Assembly (NCBI RefSeq): GCF_001673635.1
Contig: NZ_LZMH01000010.1
Span: 62,001-126,000, forward strand
Source: Mycobacterium asiaticum
GTDB taxonomy: Bacteria; Actinomycetota; Actinomycetes; Mycobacteriales; Mycobacteriaceae
DNA: 64,000 bases
Reading direction: 5' to 3'
The position numbers and the translations under genes are program-made. This document shows, piece after piece, positions 26,681 through 34,941 of this stretch (positions within the stretch are counted from its first letter, which is position 1; every line of letters starts with the position of its first letter). The notes under the pieces were generated by a model. That model ran no database searches. It saw only the letters and a list, made by a program, of their open reading frames with translations, and was not told the DNA's origin.

Positions 26681-27528
26681 GACGCGGTCATTCCTTTTGA
26701 CGCCCGTTTGGCAGGGCCGTCGGGCAGTATCCCGGTACCGAAGTCTTCCCGCCGGATCATCTTGAAGAGCATGACAACGAATGTGACCTGGTAGATGCCG
26801 AACACGACCATGTCCAGCCACCAGGCGATCTGACCGTTCCAGGCCAGTACGCCACGGCGGAAGATCCAGCAGGGCGCCACGACGACCTCGGTCAGCGCAT
26901 TGCACAAGTTCAGATAGCCGAACCACTTTGGGAAGACTCTATTCTTGTCGATCAGGATCGCGACCATCCACAGCAACGACCCGATCAGGAACACGCCCAT
27001 GGTTCCGTCGAAAGACAGGAAGGCGAAGTCGTAGAGCCAACCCATCACCCGAGGATCTCGCTCGGGCCGCAGCGTCCCGACCACCAACGCGATGCACAGC
27101 AACAGGAGGCCGGGCACCGCGCTGAACGAGTAGATGAGTAGATACGAATATCCAAAGATGGGGCTGACCGACATGCGCCGCATCGAATACGCAATGAGGG
27201 CATTGTTCACCGCGGTCATACCGGTGATTGCGAACACGACGCCCAAGCCGATCGGTATCCCGAGTTGACGTTCGGCGAACCAGTGCGTCTGCGTCGCGAG
27301 GTCCCAGGTCGGTTGCGGCGGCGGCTGGGCTCGCGCCAATATGAAGACCATCGGAAAGAACAGGTTGTAGAAGACGACGAGCGTCCACCAGGCCAGCCAC
27401 AACTCACGTTTGGGGTTGTGCCGCAGGTGCCAGGCGACCCGGCGATGCAATCCACCGGCGGGAGGCCCTGAGACAGGCCCTGAATCGAGTGGGGCCCCGG
27501 AATCCGGCGGGGTCGTCAGCGTGCTCAT
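26677..27528 (-). CDS. Polytopic membrane protein, paralogue of 27525-28286
   Basis: The 283-aa protein has about seven probable helices. Its segments FPKWFGYLNL, GVLAWNGQIAWWLDMVVFGIY and ALIAYSMRRMSVSPIFGY align with RWVAHFNL, GPLAWDGVLSFWLKNIAIGLW and IRRMAHRTPIFSY of the upstream gene, so the two are duplicates. I cannot assign the family. The operon with a subunit III-like gene suggests a respiratory or redox membrane complex. ATG at 27528 overlaps the upstream stop by 4 nt. Confidence 0.7.
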   Translation of the reverse strand: MSTLTTPPDSGAPLDSGPVSGPPAGGLHRRVAWHLRHNPKRELWLAWWTLVVFYNLFFPMVFILARAQPPPQPTWDLATQTHWFAERQLGIPIGLGVVFAITGMTAVNNALIAYSMRRMSVSPIFGYSYLLIYSFSAVPGLLLLCIALVVGTLRPERDPRVMGWLYDFAFLSFDGTMGVFLIGSLLWMVAILIDKNRVFPKWFGYLNLCNALTEVVVAPCWIFRRGVLAWNGQIAWWLDMVVFGIYQVTFVVMLFKMIRREDFGTGILPDGPAKRASKGMTAS

Positions 27529-28286
27529 GCGCCGCCCAGTTGTGCTGTGGAACTGTGGATCTCGGCGCGTTCTCGATAAACCGCCCGGCCCAGTACGGCG
27601 CCCATTACGACGACCCAGAGACCGATGGCGATGTTTTTCAACCAGAACGACAACACGCCGTCCCACGCCAGCGGGCCGGTCAACGAGACGCCGACGAAAG
27701 CCGCCGGCACAAGCGCTGCGGCAACCAGCAGGTTGAAATGGGCCACCCAGCGGCTGAATATCGGTCGCGGCTGATCGTCGAAATAGATTGCCGCAGCCAG
27801 AATCACGCTCTGCCCGATTAGAAAGGGAACCACGACGGTGAAGGTGACCCAGGCGAAATCGTTGAGCAGCTGCGTCAGCTCAGCGCTGCGTTCCGGGCGG
27901 AACGCGGCCAGCAGCCAGCAGACATCGGCGATCAGAAACAGGGTGGGTCCCCCCGCCGCGCAACCCAGCATCGCGTAGGAGAAGATCGGCGTGCGATGCG
28001 CCATCCTGCGGATCTGCACCGCGATGAGGGCCAGGATCGGAATCAGGCACACGCCGAACCAGTTGAAAAGCACCATGCTGTAGCGGATTTGGGGGGTGTG
28101 CGCCGGATCGCGATAGAACGCCGCAACCTGCTCCGCGGTCATGGTGGGCGACATGGGCGGGCTGAATCCCGGGAACAAGAAAAATGCGGCGATCCAAATG
28201 ACCACGGTCACTGGCAGTGTCCACAGCAGGATCAGCTCGCCGTCGATTCGTCTCGGTGAATCGCGCGCGACAGCGGCCTCGGACAT
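27525..28286 (-). CDS. Polytopic membrane protein, first gene of oxidase-like operon
   Basis: The 253-aa protein has about seven probable helices, including LILLWTLPVTVVIWIAAFFLF and FNWFGVCLIPILALIAVQI. The external loop after helix 1 (PGFSPPMSPTMTAEQVAAFYRD) is conserved-looking and could be a small-molecule or protein contact. The frame is open to 28358, but ATG at 28286 has GGAGGGAG 7 nt upstream. The doubled palindrome at 28334-28372 lies 48 nt upstream, so the operon is very probably repressed by the divergent TetR protein. Confidence 0.72.
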   Translation of the reverse strand: MSEAAVARDSPRRIDGELILLWTLPVTVVIWIAAFFLFPGFSPPMSPTMTAEQVAAFYRDPAHTPQIRYSMVLFNWFGVCLIPILALIAVQIRRMAHRTPIFSYAMLGCAAGGPTLFLIADVCWLLAAFRPERSAELTQLLNDFAWVTFTVVVPFLIGQSVILAAAIYFDDQPRPIFSRWVAHFNLLVAAALVPAAFVGVSLTGPLAWDGVLSFWLKNIAIGLWVVVMGAVLGRAVYRERAEIHSSTAQLGGA

Positions 28287-28333
28287 CAGCAACTCCCTCC
28301 GGTGGCGTGCTCGCTCAGCCCGTGAGCCGAAAG

Positions 28334-28372
28334 TAGCCGATCGGCTAGGGACGGTCAATAGCCGATCGGCTA
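28334..28372. promoter_or_regulatory. Two identical perfect operators TAGCCGATCGGCTA
   Basis: TAGCCGATCGGCTA occurs at 28334-28347 and 28359-28372, each a perfect 14-bp palindrome, with centres 25 bp apart. They fill the space between the divergent membrane-protein operon (start 28286) and the TetR gene (start 28383). The second copy ends 10 nt before the TetR start codon, which implies direct blocking of that promoter or leader. Confidence 0.88.
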
Positions 28373-28382
28373 GGCTCTCGGT

Positions 28383-28997
28383 GTGTCGTCAAAGCAGGCT
28401 GGCAGTCAGACCCGCAGCCGGTTCCGTTTCATCACGCGTAGCGCCGCGCAGACGCGTGTCCTGGACGCGGCGCTGAAATTGATCGCGGAGCACGGTGTCG
28501 GCGGAACCTCGCTGCAGATGATCGCCGATGCGATCGGAGTCACGAAGGCGGCCGTCTACCACCAGTTCAAGACAAAAGAACAGATCGTCGTTGCCCTCAC
28601 GGAACGTGAACTCGGCGGTCTCGAGGAAGCGTTGGAGGCCGCCGAGGCTCACGACGAATTTCCGCGGGCGCGAGAGGTGCTGCTGGGTCGGGTCATTGAC
28701 CTGGCTATTGAGCGTCGCGGTGCGGCGAGCACCCTTCAATTCGATCCGGTCATCGTGCGGCTGCTCGCCGAGCAGGAAGAGTTTCAGCAGTTCATCGCCC
28801 GGCTCTACGGCGTGCTGGTCGACGACACGTCCGAGGACGCGCGGGTGTCAGCAGCGGTGCTTTCGGGCGCCATCGCGGTCGGTGTCATGCACCCGTTGGT
28901 CGCAGATGTCGACGACGACACGCTGCGTGTGCAACTGCGTCGCGTCATCCATCGGCTGATCGGTGCGACGGAGGCGAGCGATGGGGTGCGGCCGTGA
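28383..28997 (+). CDS. TetR-family transcriptional regulator, autoregulated
   Basis: The 204-aa protein has an HTH at about residues 19-60 (RVLDAALKLIAEHGVGGTSLQMIADAIGVTKAAVYHQF) and an all-helical ligand domain. GTG at 28383 is used, and another GTG lies 2 nt upstream in a different frame. The operator pair directly upstream, shared with the divergent oxidase-like operon, makes autorepression and control of that operon likely. Its stop is 1 nt from the convergent secreted-protein gene. Confidence 0.9.
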   Translation: MSSKQAGSQTRSRFRFITRSAAQTRVLDAALKLIAEHGVGGTSLQMIADAIGVTKAAVYHQFKTKEQIVVALTERELGGLEEALEAAEAHDEFPRAREVLLGRVIDLAIERRGAASTLQFDPVIVRLLAEQEEFQQFIARLYGVLVDDTSEDARVSAAVLSGAIAVGVMHPLVADVDDDTLRVQLRRVIHRLIGATEASDGVRP

Positions 28998-28998
28998 C

Positions 28999-29394
28999 TT
29001 ACGTGTCGGCGCGCACCCAGGTCGTCACAGTGTCGTGGGCTATGCAGATCAGGAACAGACCGTCGGGCGCCTGCGCGACGTAGTTCAGCCATTGGTGGCA
29101 CTCGGCGCCCTCTTCCTTGACGCCGGCCATCGGAGGTGACCGGAACCATCGCGGTTCGTACCTTCTCGGCGAGCCGCAGAACATCAGCCGACCAGATTCC
29201 GGAGAGGTGGGCATACTGTCGGTCCCAAATGCGTAATAGGTGGTGTTCTCACAGGGCGTGCCCAGAACCTGATGCCCCATGATGCCGGGGGTGCACTCGG
29301 GATAGTCGCAGACCGTCGGCCCAGCGAAGGACGGTGGCGCGGCCACCAAGCCGACACCAAGCAACGCAGCAAACAACGCCACGATGGATCGCAC
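28999..29394 (-). CDS. Secreted Cys-rich protein of unknown function
   Basis: The 131-aa protein has a signal peptide (VRSIVALFAALLGVGLVAAPPSFA, cleavage near residue 24) and a mature domain with six cysteines (CDYPEC, TPCENTTYYAFGT, MFCGS, ECHQWLN, LICIAHD), probably disulfide-linked. I do not recognise the family. The start is uncertain: GTG at 29394 gives a compact signal peptide, while ATG at 29454 would add 20 residues, and neither has a clear ribosome binding site. It is convergent with the TetR gene and divergent from Mce-associated module 2. Confidence 0.6.
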   Translation of the reverse strand: MRSIVALFAALLGVGLVAAPPSFAGPTVCDYPECTPGIMGHQVLGTPCENTTYYAFGTDSMPTSPESGRLMFCGSPRRYEPRWFRSPPMAGVKEEGAECHQWLNYVAQAPDGLFLICIAHDTVTTWVRADT

Positions 29395-29603
29395 GCCATA
29401 ACTTTGCCACACCCGAAAGCTTCTGAAAAGCGAATTCTCCTGGTCGAAGTACATCGCGACCCAGCCCAGCCGCTGACGCCGGGCCGGCCCGAGACGCCAC
29501 TCCGCCGGCTGTCCAATGCCGGCGTATTTCCGCATTGTGGACCGCGAAGGCAGCTGCCCGATAAGGACGTTCAGGCTATGCCAGAGTGATAGGCTCGTTC
29601 TCC

Positions 29604-30464
29604 GTGCACGATCCGGACGGGCCTGACGCCAACCATGGTGGAGCCCCCGACGGCGCGATCCGCCCCGACGAGCCACGCGCTGGTTCAGTGATCGACGCTG
29701 ATGCTGAGACCCTCTCGGAGGCGGACCTAGCAGACGAAGTGGCGAAGGCGGAAGCACAGGCCGAGGAAGCTCGTGCACGCCTCGCCCGGCTGCGCCAGGT
29801 CGCGGAAATCGAGGCTTCCCATGACGCCGACGAGGCCTCCCAAGACGCCGAGGCGGACGACGCAGACGACGACGCGACCCCCCAAGGCGCCGACGCATCC
29901 CGAGAAGTTAAGCGGCGCCGCCCGCAATGGGCACGGTCGTTGGGGCTGCGGCGCTCCCGGCGATCAGAGCGGCGTCGCCGCCCGTGGCGGAAGGCGGTAG
30001 CAATCGGCGTGGGCGTCGCGCTTGCCGCGACCTCGCTCGGCGCCATCGGTTACATGGTGCAGCAGCACCACACCATCGCGCACAAACGGCAGCTCTCCCA
30101 GGACTATGCCGCGGCGGCCGCGCAGGCAGTCACCACGCTCATGTCGATTGACGCTAACCACGCCAAGGACGACGTCCAGCGAATCATCGATGCCTCCGCC
30201 AGCCCGCTCAAAGAGCAGATCTCTGCGATGTCACGCCTTATGGTCGAGCAGGCCCAGGAGTCGAAAACCATCACCAAAGTGAACGTTGAGGCGGTTGCCG
30301 TCCAATCGGCGACCGACAGTTCCGCGGTCGCGCTCATCGTGGCGAAATCCGAAGTGACCGAAGCCGATAACAAGAAACGGCCACCGCAACTGTGGCGGCT
30401 CAGCATGGACATCGTGCGTGAAGGCGGTCAGTTCAAGATGTCGAAAGTCGAGTTCCTGCAATGA
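29604..30464 (+). CDS. Mce-associated membrane protein, long type (module 2, first gene)
   Basis: The 286-aa protein has an acidic coiled-coil N-terminus (EAQAEEARARLARLRQVAEIEA), a Lys/Arg-rich stretch before one membrane helix (about 132-154) and an external domain with LMSIDANHAKDDVQRII and a terminal REGGQFKMSKVEFLQ, as in 18167-18997 and 46388-47332. The start is ambiguous: GTG at 29604 lies 8 nt after TAGGCT, which would fit a leaderless transcript, while GTG at 29586 is the longest frame. It overlaps its partner by 4 nt. Confidence 0.8.
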   Translation: MHDPDGPDANHGGAPDGAIRPDEPRAGSVIDADAETLSEADLADEVAKAEAQAEEARARLARLRQVAEIEASHDADEASQDAEADDADDDATPQGADASREVKRRRPQWARSLGLRRSRRSERRRRPWRKAVAIGVGVALAATSLGAIGYMVQQHHTIAHKRQLSQDYAAAAAQAVTTLMSIDANHAKDDVQRIIDASASPLKEQISAMSRLMVEQAQESKTITKVNVEAVAVQSATDSSAVALIVAKSEVTEADNKKRPPQLWRLSMDIVREGGQFKMSKVEFLQ

Positions 30465-31111
30465 ATGTTGAGCAGGACTCGTCGGTCGACACCGCTGGGG
30501 AGCACGACGACGGCACGGACGACAGCCTGGAAGCCCCGGCTCGTGACGAGACGGACGCACCCCTCGCGCCACGACGACGGGCACGCGCCACCCGACCAAA
30601 GGCCGTCGGCCGATGGACTCGCCGGTGCTTGGCCAGGTGGCGTTCAATACTGGCGACGGCGTTGGTGGTTGTCACCATCGGCGCTGCCGTCGGCTTGTTC
30701 TTCGTTCAGTACCGTCCGGATCAGCAGATGAGCGACGCCGCTGCGCGCCAAGCGATCCAGGTGGCTTCGGACGGCGCCGTGGCGCTGCTCTCCTACTCCT
30801 TCGACACTCTTGACCGCGATTTCGCCGCGGCGAAGTCACGGCTGACCGGCAATTTCTTGGCTTACTACAGTAAGTTCAGCGAACAGATCGCTGCGGGGGC
30901 CATGCAGGGACAACTGACAACCACCGCCAAGGTGATTAGGGCCGCAATTTCGGATTTGCATCCCGATTCGGCGGTCGTGCTGGTGTTCGTCAATCAGACC
31001 ACCACAAGCAAGCGAAAACCGGAACCCATTGAGGCCCATAGCAGCATCCTGGTCAGGCTGACGAAGATCAACGGTTCTTGGCTGATCGCAAACTTCGACC
31101 CCGTCGGGTGA
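30461..31111 (+). CDS. Mce-associated membrane protein, short type (module 2, second gene)
   Basis: The 216-aa protein has a longer acidic and basic cytoplasmic N-terminus than its sisters, one membrane helix (about 63-84) and the family domain with [48 protein letters not shown] and WLIANFDPVG. The ATG overlaps the upstream stop (ATGA). The module lies downstream of, and convergent with, the mce operon, and not on its strand. Confidence 0.85.
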   Translation: MNVEQDSSVDTAGEHDDGTDDSLEAPARDETDAPLAPRRRARATRPKAVGRWTRRCLARWRSILATALVVVTIGAAVGLFFVQYRPDQQMSDAAARQAIQVASDGAVALLSYSFDTLDRDFAAAKSRLTGNFLAYYSKFSEQIAAGAMQGQLTTTAKVIRAAISDLHPDSAVVLVFVNQTTTSKRKPEPIEAHSSILVRLTKINGSWLIANFDPVG

Positions 31112-31232
31112 GTGCGCCAATCTTTAGCTCCAATCGGCATTTTTTCGGGACTGCAACGGTGTTAATCTCGTTTCAGAAGCCGAAAATGGGCCGAACTATG
31201 TCGGTCGATAATTGCGCGTCGAGGAGCACCTG

Positions 31233-31754
31233 ATGCGTCCAGCTCGAATACTTGCCGCCGCAACCCTGATGGCTGCCACCGTATTCGGCGGTTTGGGCAC
31301 AGCGGCCACCGCCGGGGCAACCACCAAGGAAGAAGTGGCCATCAACGGCACATTTCGCGTTACCTCAATCGGCGATTGGGCCCAGACCAATGATCAATAC
31401 CATGGCGAGCCGACGGTCTACCAGACCTGGACCATCAGCTCGTCATGCGTCACCTTCCAGGAATGCCACGGCACGGTGACCAGCGACCAGGGCTGGAGCG
31501 CGCCGTTATACATGAACGACGGGACGATGTGGAAGGTCAGACGCAATGTGCCGAATTGGGAGCACTGCGAGGACGGCACCGCGTTCACCGGCGAGCAGAC
31601 CTACTACTTTTATCCGGTAGACACCAATGGCGAATACAAGCTCGGGTCGCCGGTCATGGCCGGGAAGGACAAGACGTACGGCCCGAGCGGCGCCTGCGGG
31701 CAGAACCAGTGGCTCGACATCGCGATGCCACTGCGGTTGGACCGGCTAGCCTGA
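31233..31754 (+). CDS. Secreted beta-rich protein resembling the kinase sensor domain family
   Basis: The 173-aa protein has a signal peptide (MRPARILAAATLMAATVFGG, cleavage near 30) and a mature domain GTFRVTSIGDWAQTND, TWTISSSCVTFQECHGTVTSDQGWSAPLYM, WEHCEDGT, with four or five cysteines. The strand/cysteine order (GTY/GTF, then CxxCxxG/CV, then a late Cys-Asp-Gly) recalls the halves of the external domain of the kinase at 1839-3740. The relation is by eye only. ATG at 31233 has GAGGAG 8 nt upstream, better than GTG at 31212. Confidence 0.7.
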   Translation: MRPARILAAATLMAATVFGGLGTAATAGATTKEEVAINGTFRVTSIGDWAQTNDQYHGEPTVYQTWTISSSCVTFQECHGTVTSDQGWSAPLYMNDGTMWKVRRNVPNWEHCEDGTAFTGEQTYYFYPVDTNGEYKLGSPVMAGKDKTYGPSGACGQNQWLDIAMPLRLDRLA

Positions 31755-31776
31755 TCGCGCACTCTTAGTCAGTCAC

Positions 31777-31797
31777 GGCGGCGACCCACGCGCCGCC
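31777..31797. terminator. GC-rich hairpin between convergent genes
   Basis: GGCGGCG (31777-31783) pairs with CGCCGCC (31791-31797) across a 7-nt loop. It sits midway in the 64-nt gap between the convergent stops at 31754 and 31819 and could terminate both the secreted-protein transcript and the mce operon. There is no T-run. Confidence 0.55.
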
Positions 31798-31818
31798 CTC
31801 AAATGTTGCGATCGCCAC

Positions 31819-33600
31819 CTAACTGGGGATCATGTCCCGCCATGTCTTGGGCGCCTTCGCGGGCGCGAGATCCGCTTGCTCGTACAGCTTTCCGTCCGGA
31901 CCGACATATCGGCCCGTATGCGGGTCGTAGTGGGCAATCGCGATCGACGGCGTCCACTTGCCGGCGCCATTACCGAACGAGCTTGGCGCCATTTGTCCGC
32001 CGGCACCGGCACCCGCATCGGCTGGGGCGACTTCCGACGGAGGCGTCGGCGCCAAAGGGGCGGGCGGTGACGGAAGCTCCCCCGGCAACGGGACGTCGAG
32101 TGGCGCTATCGGCGGAAGGTCAAACGACATCTGCGATGAAGGCGCCCACATCGGTCTTGACGACGGTTCCGGAGGAACAGCGGCACCCACTGTGCCTGGT
32201 GGCGCGGTTTCTCCCCGCGGCCCCGGCGGCGTGCCACGCGGCACCGCGCCCGGCGGCAGCGGTGTTCCCTCGACCGGGGCGAAGATCCTGGCGTTGGGGT
32301 TGACCCGGTCATCGGGCGGGACGCCCTGGGCGATCAGGTTTGGATCGATCGGGGAAGGACCGAGAACGTGCTGGCGCATTGACAGCGGCATAAACGGCTG
32401 GTCGCTGTTGCAGATCTCGACGGTAGGCGCGCGCTTGCCCGGATGACCCATGCACGGATAGTTGCGGGCACCGCGAACCGAGAGCGGGGAGTCTTGCGGC
32501 AGTTTGCAATACAACCCGTCCGGTGTGTCGATGTCGGTGAGATCGTCGGGGGATCGCCACTGGCTCTGCGGTATGAAACCGACCGTGCAGATTGGTGGAT
32601 CGTCGATCGTCAGCGCGAAGTCGCCTTGCGCCGAACCTTCCGGGTGGGATGCCGGTCCAGCCGCCTGCTCGATAGCCACCGCCGATGGCAGCAACACCAG
32701 CAACTGCTCCAGTGACGGGTGGTAGGTGACGCCGATCTGCCCGATGGTGGTCAGATTGGCCAGCAACACCGGCAGCGTCGGTTTGAGTTGAGTGAGGAGC
32801 CGGGACGCCTCGTTGGCCGCGTCAGGACCGTCCCGCAGCAGGGTGCGAAACTTTGCATCGTCGTTGGCCAGAACGTCCGAAATCCCGGCGAGGCCACGCG
32901 CCCACTGCCGGATCGAATCGGTGGTGCGTGCTTGCGAATCCAGCAGCGGCCCACTGTCTTCGGTGAGGGTCTTGGTGCGATCGACGACGCCGTTGGCATC
33001 GCGCGACAGAGTCGTTGTGGAGTCGAACAGCGATCCGAGATCGTAGCCGGACCCATTGAAACCCCGGAAGGTCTCGTCGAGCAATTGGCCGAGTTTGGTC
33101 TTCGGGATGCTGGTGACCAATGCATTGACCTGCTCCAGCATCGGCCCCACCGGTTGCGGAATCGTCGTGTCGCGCACCGCAATCACCGACCCGTCGTGCA
33201 GGTACGGCCCCGAATCGGTTCTGGGCCTTAGGTCCACGTACTGTTCGCCCACCGCGGAGACGCTGAGCACATGCGCACCGCACTGATTTGGCGGGCCAGG
33301 GCGCTCTGGACACGGCGACAGGTCCGCCGGGACCTTGGGTGAAGTCGCAAGCGACAGCGTCGCTTTCGCACCTTTCGGCGTCAACTCCACCGCCGTGACC
33401 TTGCCCAGTTGAACCCCGCGGTAGGTGACGTTGGAGAACCGGTACAGGCCCCCGGCCGCCGGCAACTCCAGCGTCACCGTGATCCGACCGATGCCCAGCA
33501 ACATCGGCGCTTGGATGTAGTAGAGCACCATCGCGATCACGCCAACGGTCCCGACGATCGAGAAGATCGCCAGCTGAATCCGAACGAAGCGGGTCAGCAT
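31819..33600 (-). CDS. mceF: Mce-family protein MceF
   Basis: The 593-aa protein has an N-terminal membrane anchor (MLTRFVRIQLAIFSIVGTVGVIAM), an MCE/MlaD beta-barrel domain (about 35-115, GIGRITVTLELPAAGGLYRF, GVQLGKVTAVELTPKGAKATL), a long alpha-helical needle region, and a Pro-rich C-terminal tail from about 430 that ends HYDPHTGRYVGPDGKLYEQ. In the Mce hexamer, six different chains form the periplasmic tunnel that carries lipids to the YrbE permease. It is the last gene, with its ATG abutting the mceE stop. The numbered mce group cannot be set. Confidence 0.92.
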   Translation of the reverse strand: MLTRFVRIQLAIFSIVGTVGVIAMVLYYIQAPMLLGIGRITVTLELPAAGGLYRFSNVTYRGVQLGKVTAVELTPKGAKATLSLATSPKVPADLSPCPERPGPPNQCGAHVLSVSAVGEQYVDLRPRTDSGPYLHDGSVIAVRDTTIPQPVGPMLEQVNALVTSIPKTKLGQLLDETFRGFNGSGYDLGSLFDSTTTLSRDANGVVDRTKTLTEDSGPLLDSQARTTDSIRQWARGLAGISDVLANDDAKFRTLLRDGPDAANEASRLLTQLKPTLPVLLANLTTIGQIGVTYHPSLEQLLVLLPSAVAIEQAAGPASHPEGSAQGDFALTIDDPPICTVGFIPQSQWRSPDDLTDIDTPDGLYCKLPQDSPLSVRGARNYPCMGHPGKRAPTVEICNSDQPFMPLSMRQHVLGPSPIDPNLIAQGVPPDDRVNPNARIFAPVEGTPLPPGAVPRGTPPGPRGETAPPGTVGAAVPPEPSSRPMWAPSSQMSFDLPPIAPLDVPLPGELPSPPAPLAPTPPSEVAPADAGAGAGGQMAPSSFGNGAGKWTPSIAIAHYDPHTGRYVGPDGKLYEQADLAPAKAPKTWRDMIPS

Positions 33601-34941
33601 CTATCCGTCACCTTCCGCCGGCAATGGACCGGGACCTGGATTTGGCACCGGTGCCGCAGGTGCAGGCCCGGGCAACTGCGCGGCACCCGGTGCAGGCCCG
33701 GGCAACTGCGCGGCACCCGGCGGAGGTCCAGGCAACTGCGCCGCACCCGGAAGTGGCCCAGGCAACGATGCCTGATATGGCGCCGGTCCCGGCAGCGGAG
33801 GCAGCGGAAGGGCATCGGGATCGATCCACGGCGGCCGCACCGGGGAATGCAACGGATCGAGCGTGTACCTCAAGTAGTACGGCTCCCCGGGCGTCGGCAC
33901 CAGCGGCTGGTCCAGCTGCCCGAAGCGGGTTCCCAACAGCAACCCCCGCTTGAGCCGTGGGATCGTGAGGTCCAGCTGCACATGCAGATTGAAGTAATCG
34001 CCGCGCACCGCACGGTCGACGAAGTTTTGGGTGAACGGGAACACGAAACCCGCAGCGATCGCCGTGCCGAGCTCCGGCCCGACGTCGGCGAGCGCACGGA
34101 TGGTCGGCTCCAGGTTCTGCAGATTCTTCACCAGGTCGGCCTGGCTGTCGTTGATCAGCCGGGTGGCGGTGTTGCTGAAGGCGCGCAACTTGTCCAGCGC
34201 GGTCGTCAGGCGTGGCCGCTCTCTGATCAGCACGTCGAGCGCGGGAGGTACCTTGCGCAGGGCCTCGGCGAGAACGTCCCGTTGCCCGGCGAATGTGGCG
34301 GTGAGCCGGTTCAGCGCTTCGATGGAGTCCACGATGTTGTTGCGCTGTTGGTCGAGTGTTCCGACGAACGTGTCGAGGCGGGTAAGGAGGTCGCGCAGGG
34401 TGCCGGCACGCCCAGACACGGCGACGGAGAAATTGTGGATGACCTCCCCGATCTGTCCCAGCCCCCCGCCGTTGACAACAGCGCCCAGCGACGACAGCGT
34501 CTGCTCGGTCGACGGGTAGGCAGATGACCGGGCAAGCGGGATGGTGGCTCCCGGCTGCAGCCGTCCACTTCCCGTTTGGCCGAGCGGTGGATTCAGCTCG
34601 AGATGCATTGACCCCAACAGGCTGGTCTGACCGACGCTCGCCACCACATTGGCCGGGACCACGACGTCGCGGTTCACGGAAATCTCGACGTCGGCGTGCC
34701 AGCCCTTCACCTTCATCGCGCCGACGCTGCCGACTACCACGTCGTTGATCATCACCGGCGAATTCGACTCCATCGTGCCGACATTCGGGACTTCGACGTG
34801 GTAGATGACGCCCCCGGGCCCGCGTCCGACCGCGCCGGGCAGCGGTAGCGAGTTCAGGCCGTGGAATGCGCACCCGGTCGCCGTCAACACCACGCATCCA
34901 CCGATGGCGAACACCCGGCGAGCTCGAGCCCGGGCCATCAT
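33601..34941 (-). CDS. mceE: Mce-family lipoprotein MceE
   Basis: The 446-aa protein starts with a lipoprotein signal peptide with lipobox TATGC (lipidated Cys24), as usual for MceE (Lpr) proteins. An MCE domain (GGVIYHVEVPNVGTMESNSPVMINDVVVGSV) and the helical region follow. The C-terminus is a Pro/Ala/Gln tail built from tandem PGAAQLPGPA decapeptides encoded by a 30-bp DNA repeat. ATG overlaps the mceD stop (ATGA). Lipid anchoring would place it at the outer face of the inner membrane. Confidence 0.92.
   Translation of the reverse strand: MMARARARRVFAIGGCVVLTATGCAFHGLNSLPLPGAVGRGPGGVIYHVEVPNVGTMESNSPVMINDVVVGSVGAMKVKGWHADVEISVNRDVVVPANVVASVGQTSLLGSMHLELNPPLGQTGSGRLQPGATIPLARSSAYPSTEQTLSSLGAVVNGGGLGQIGEVIHNFSVAVSGRAGTLRDLLTRLDTFVGTLDQQRNNIVDSIEALNRLTATFAGQRDVLAEALRKVPPALDVLIRERPRLTTALDKLRAFSNTATRLINDSQADLVKNLQNLEPTIRALADVGPELGTAIAAGFVFPFTQNFVDRAVRGDYFNLHVQLDLTIPRLKRGLLLGTRFGQLDQPLVPTPGEPYYLRYTLDPLHSPVRPPWIDPDALPLPPLPGPAPYQASLPGPLPGAAQLPGPPPGAAQLPGPAPGAAQLPGPAPAAPVPNPGPGPLPAEGDG
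33661..33770. repeat. 30-bp tandem repeat in the mceE 3' end
   Basis: Two identical 30-bp units (33661-33690 and 33691-33720) are followed by a diverged unit (33721-33750) and a partial one to 33770. Each encodes a PGAAQLPGPA-type decapeptide, so copy-number change would alter tail length without frameshift. Confidence 0.9.

Noticed and set aside
29436..29441. Isolated ATTCTC half-site near 29436
   Set aside because: Left arm matches only 4 of 6 and no operator-like symmetry exists; GAGAAT/ATTCTC hexamers inside the kinase, P450 and hydrolase genes were rejected for the same reason.
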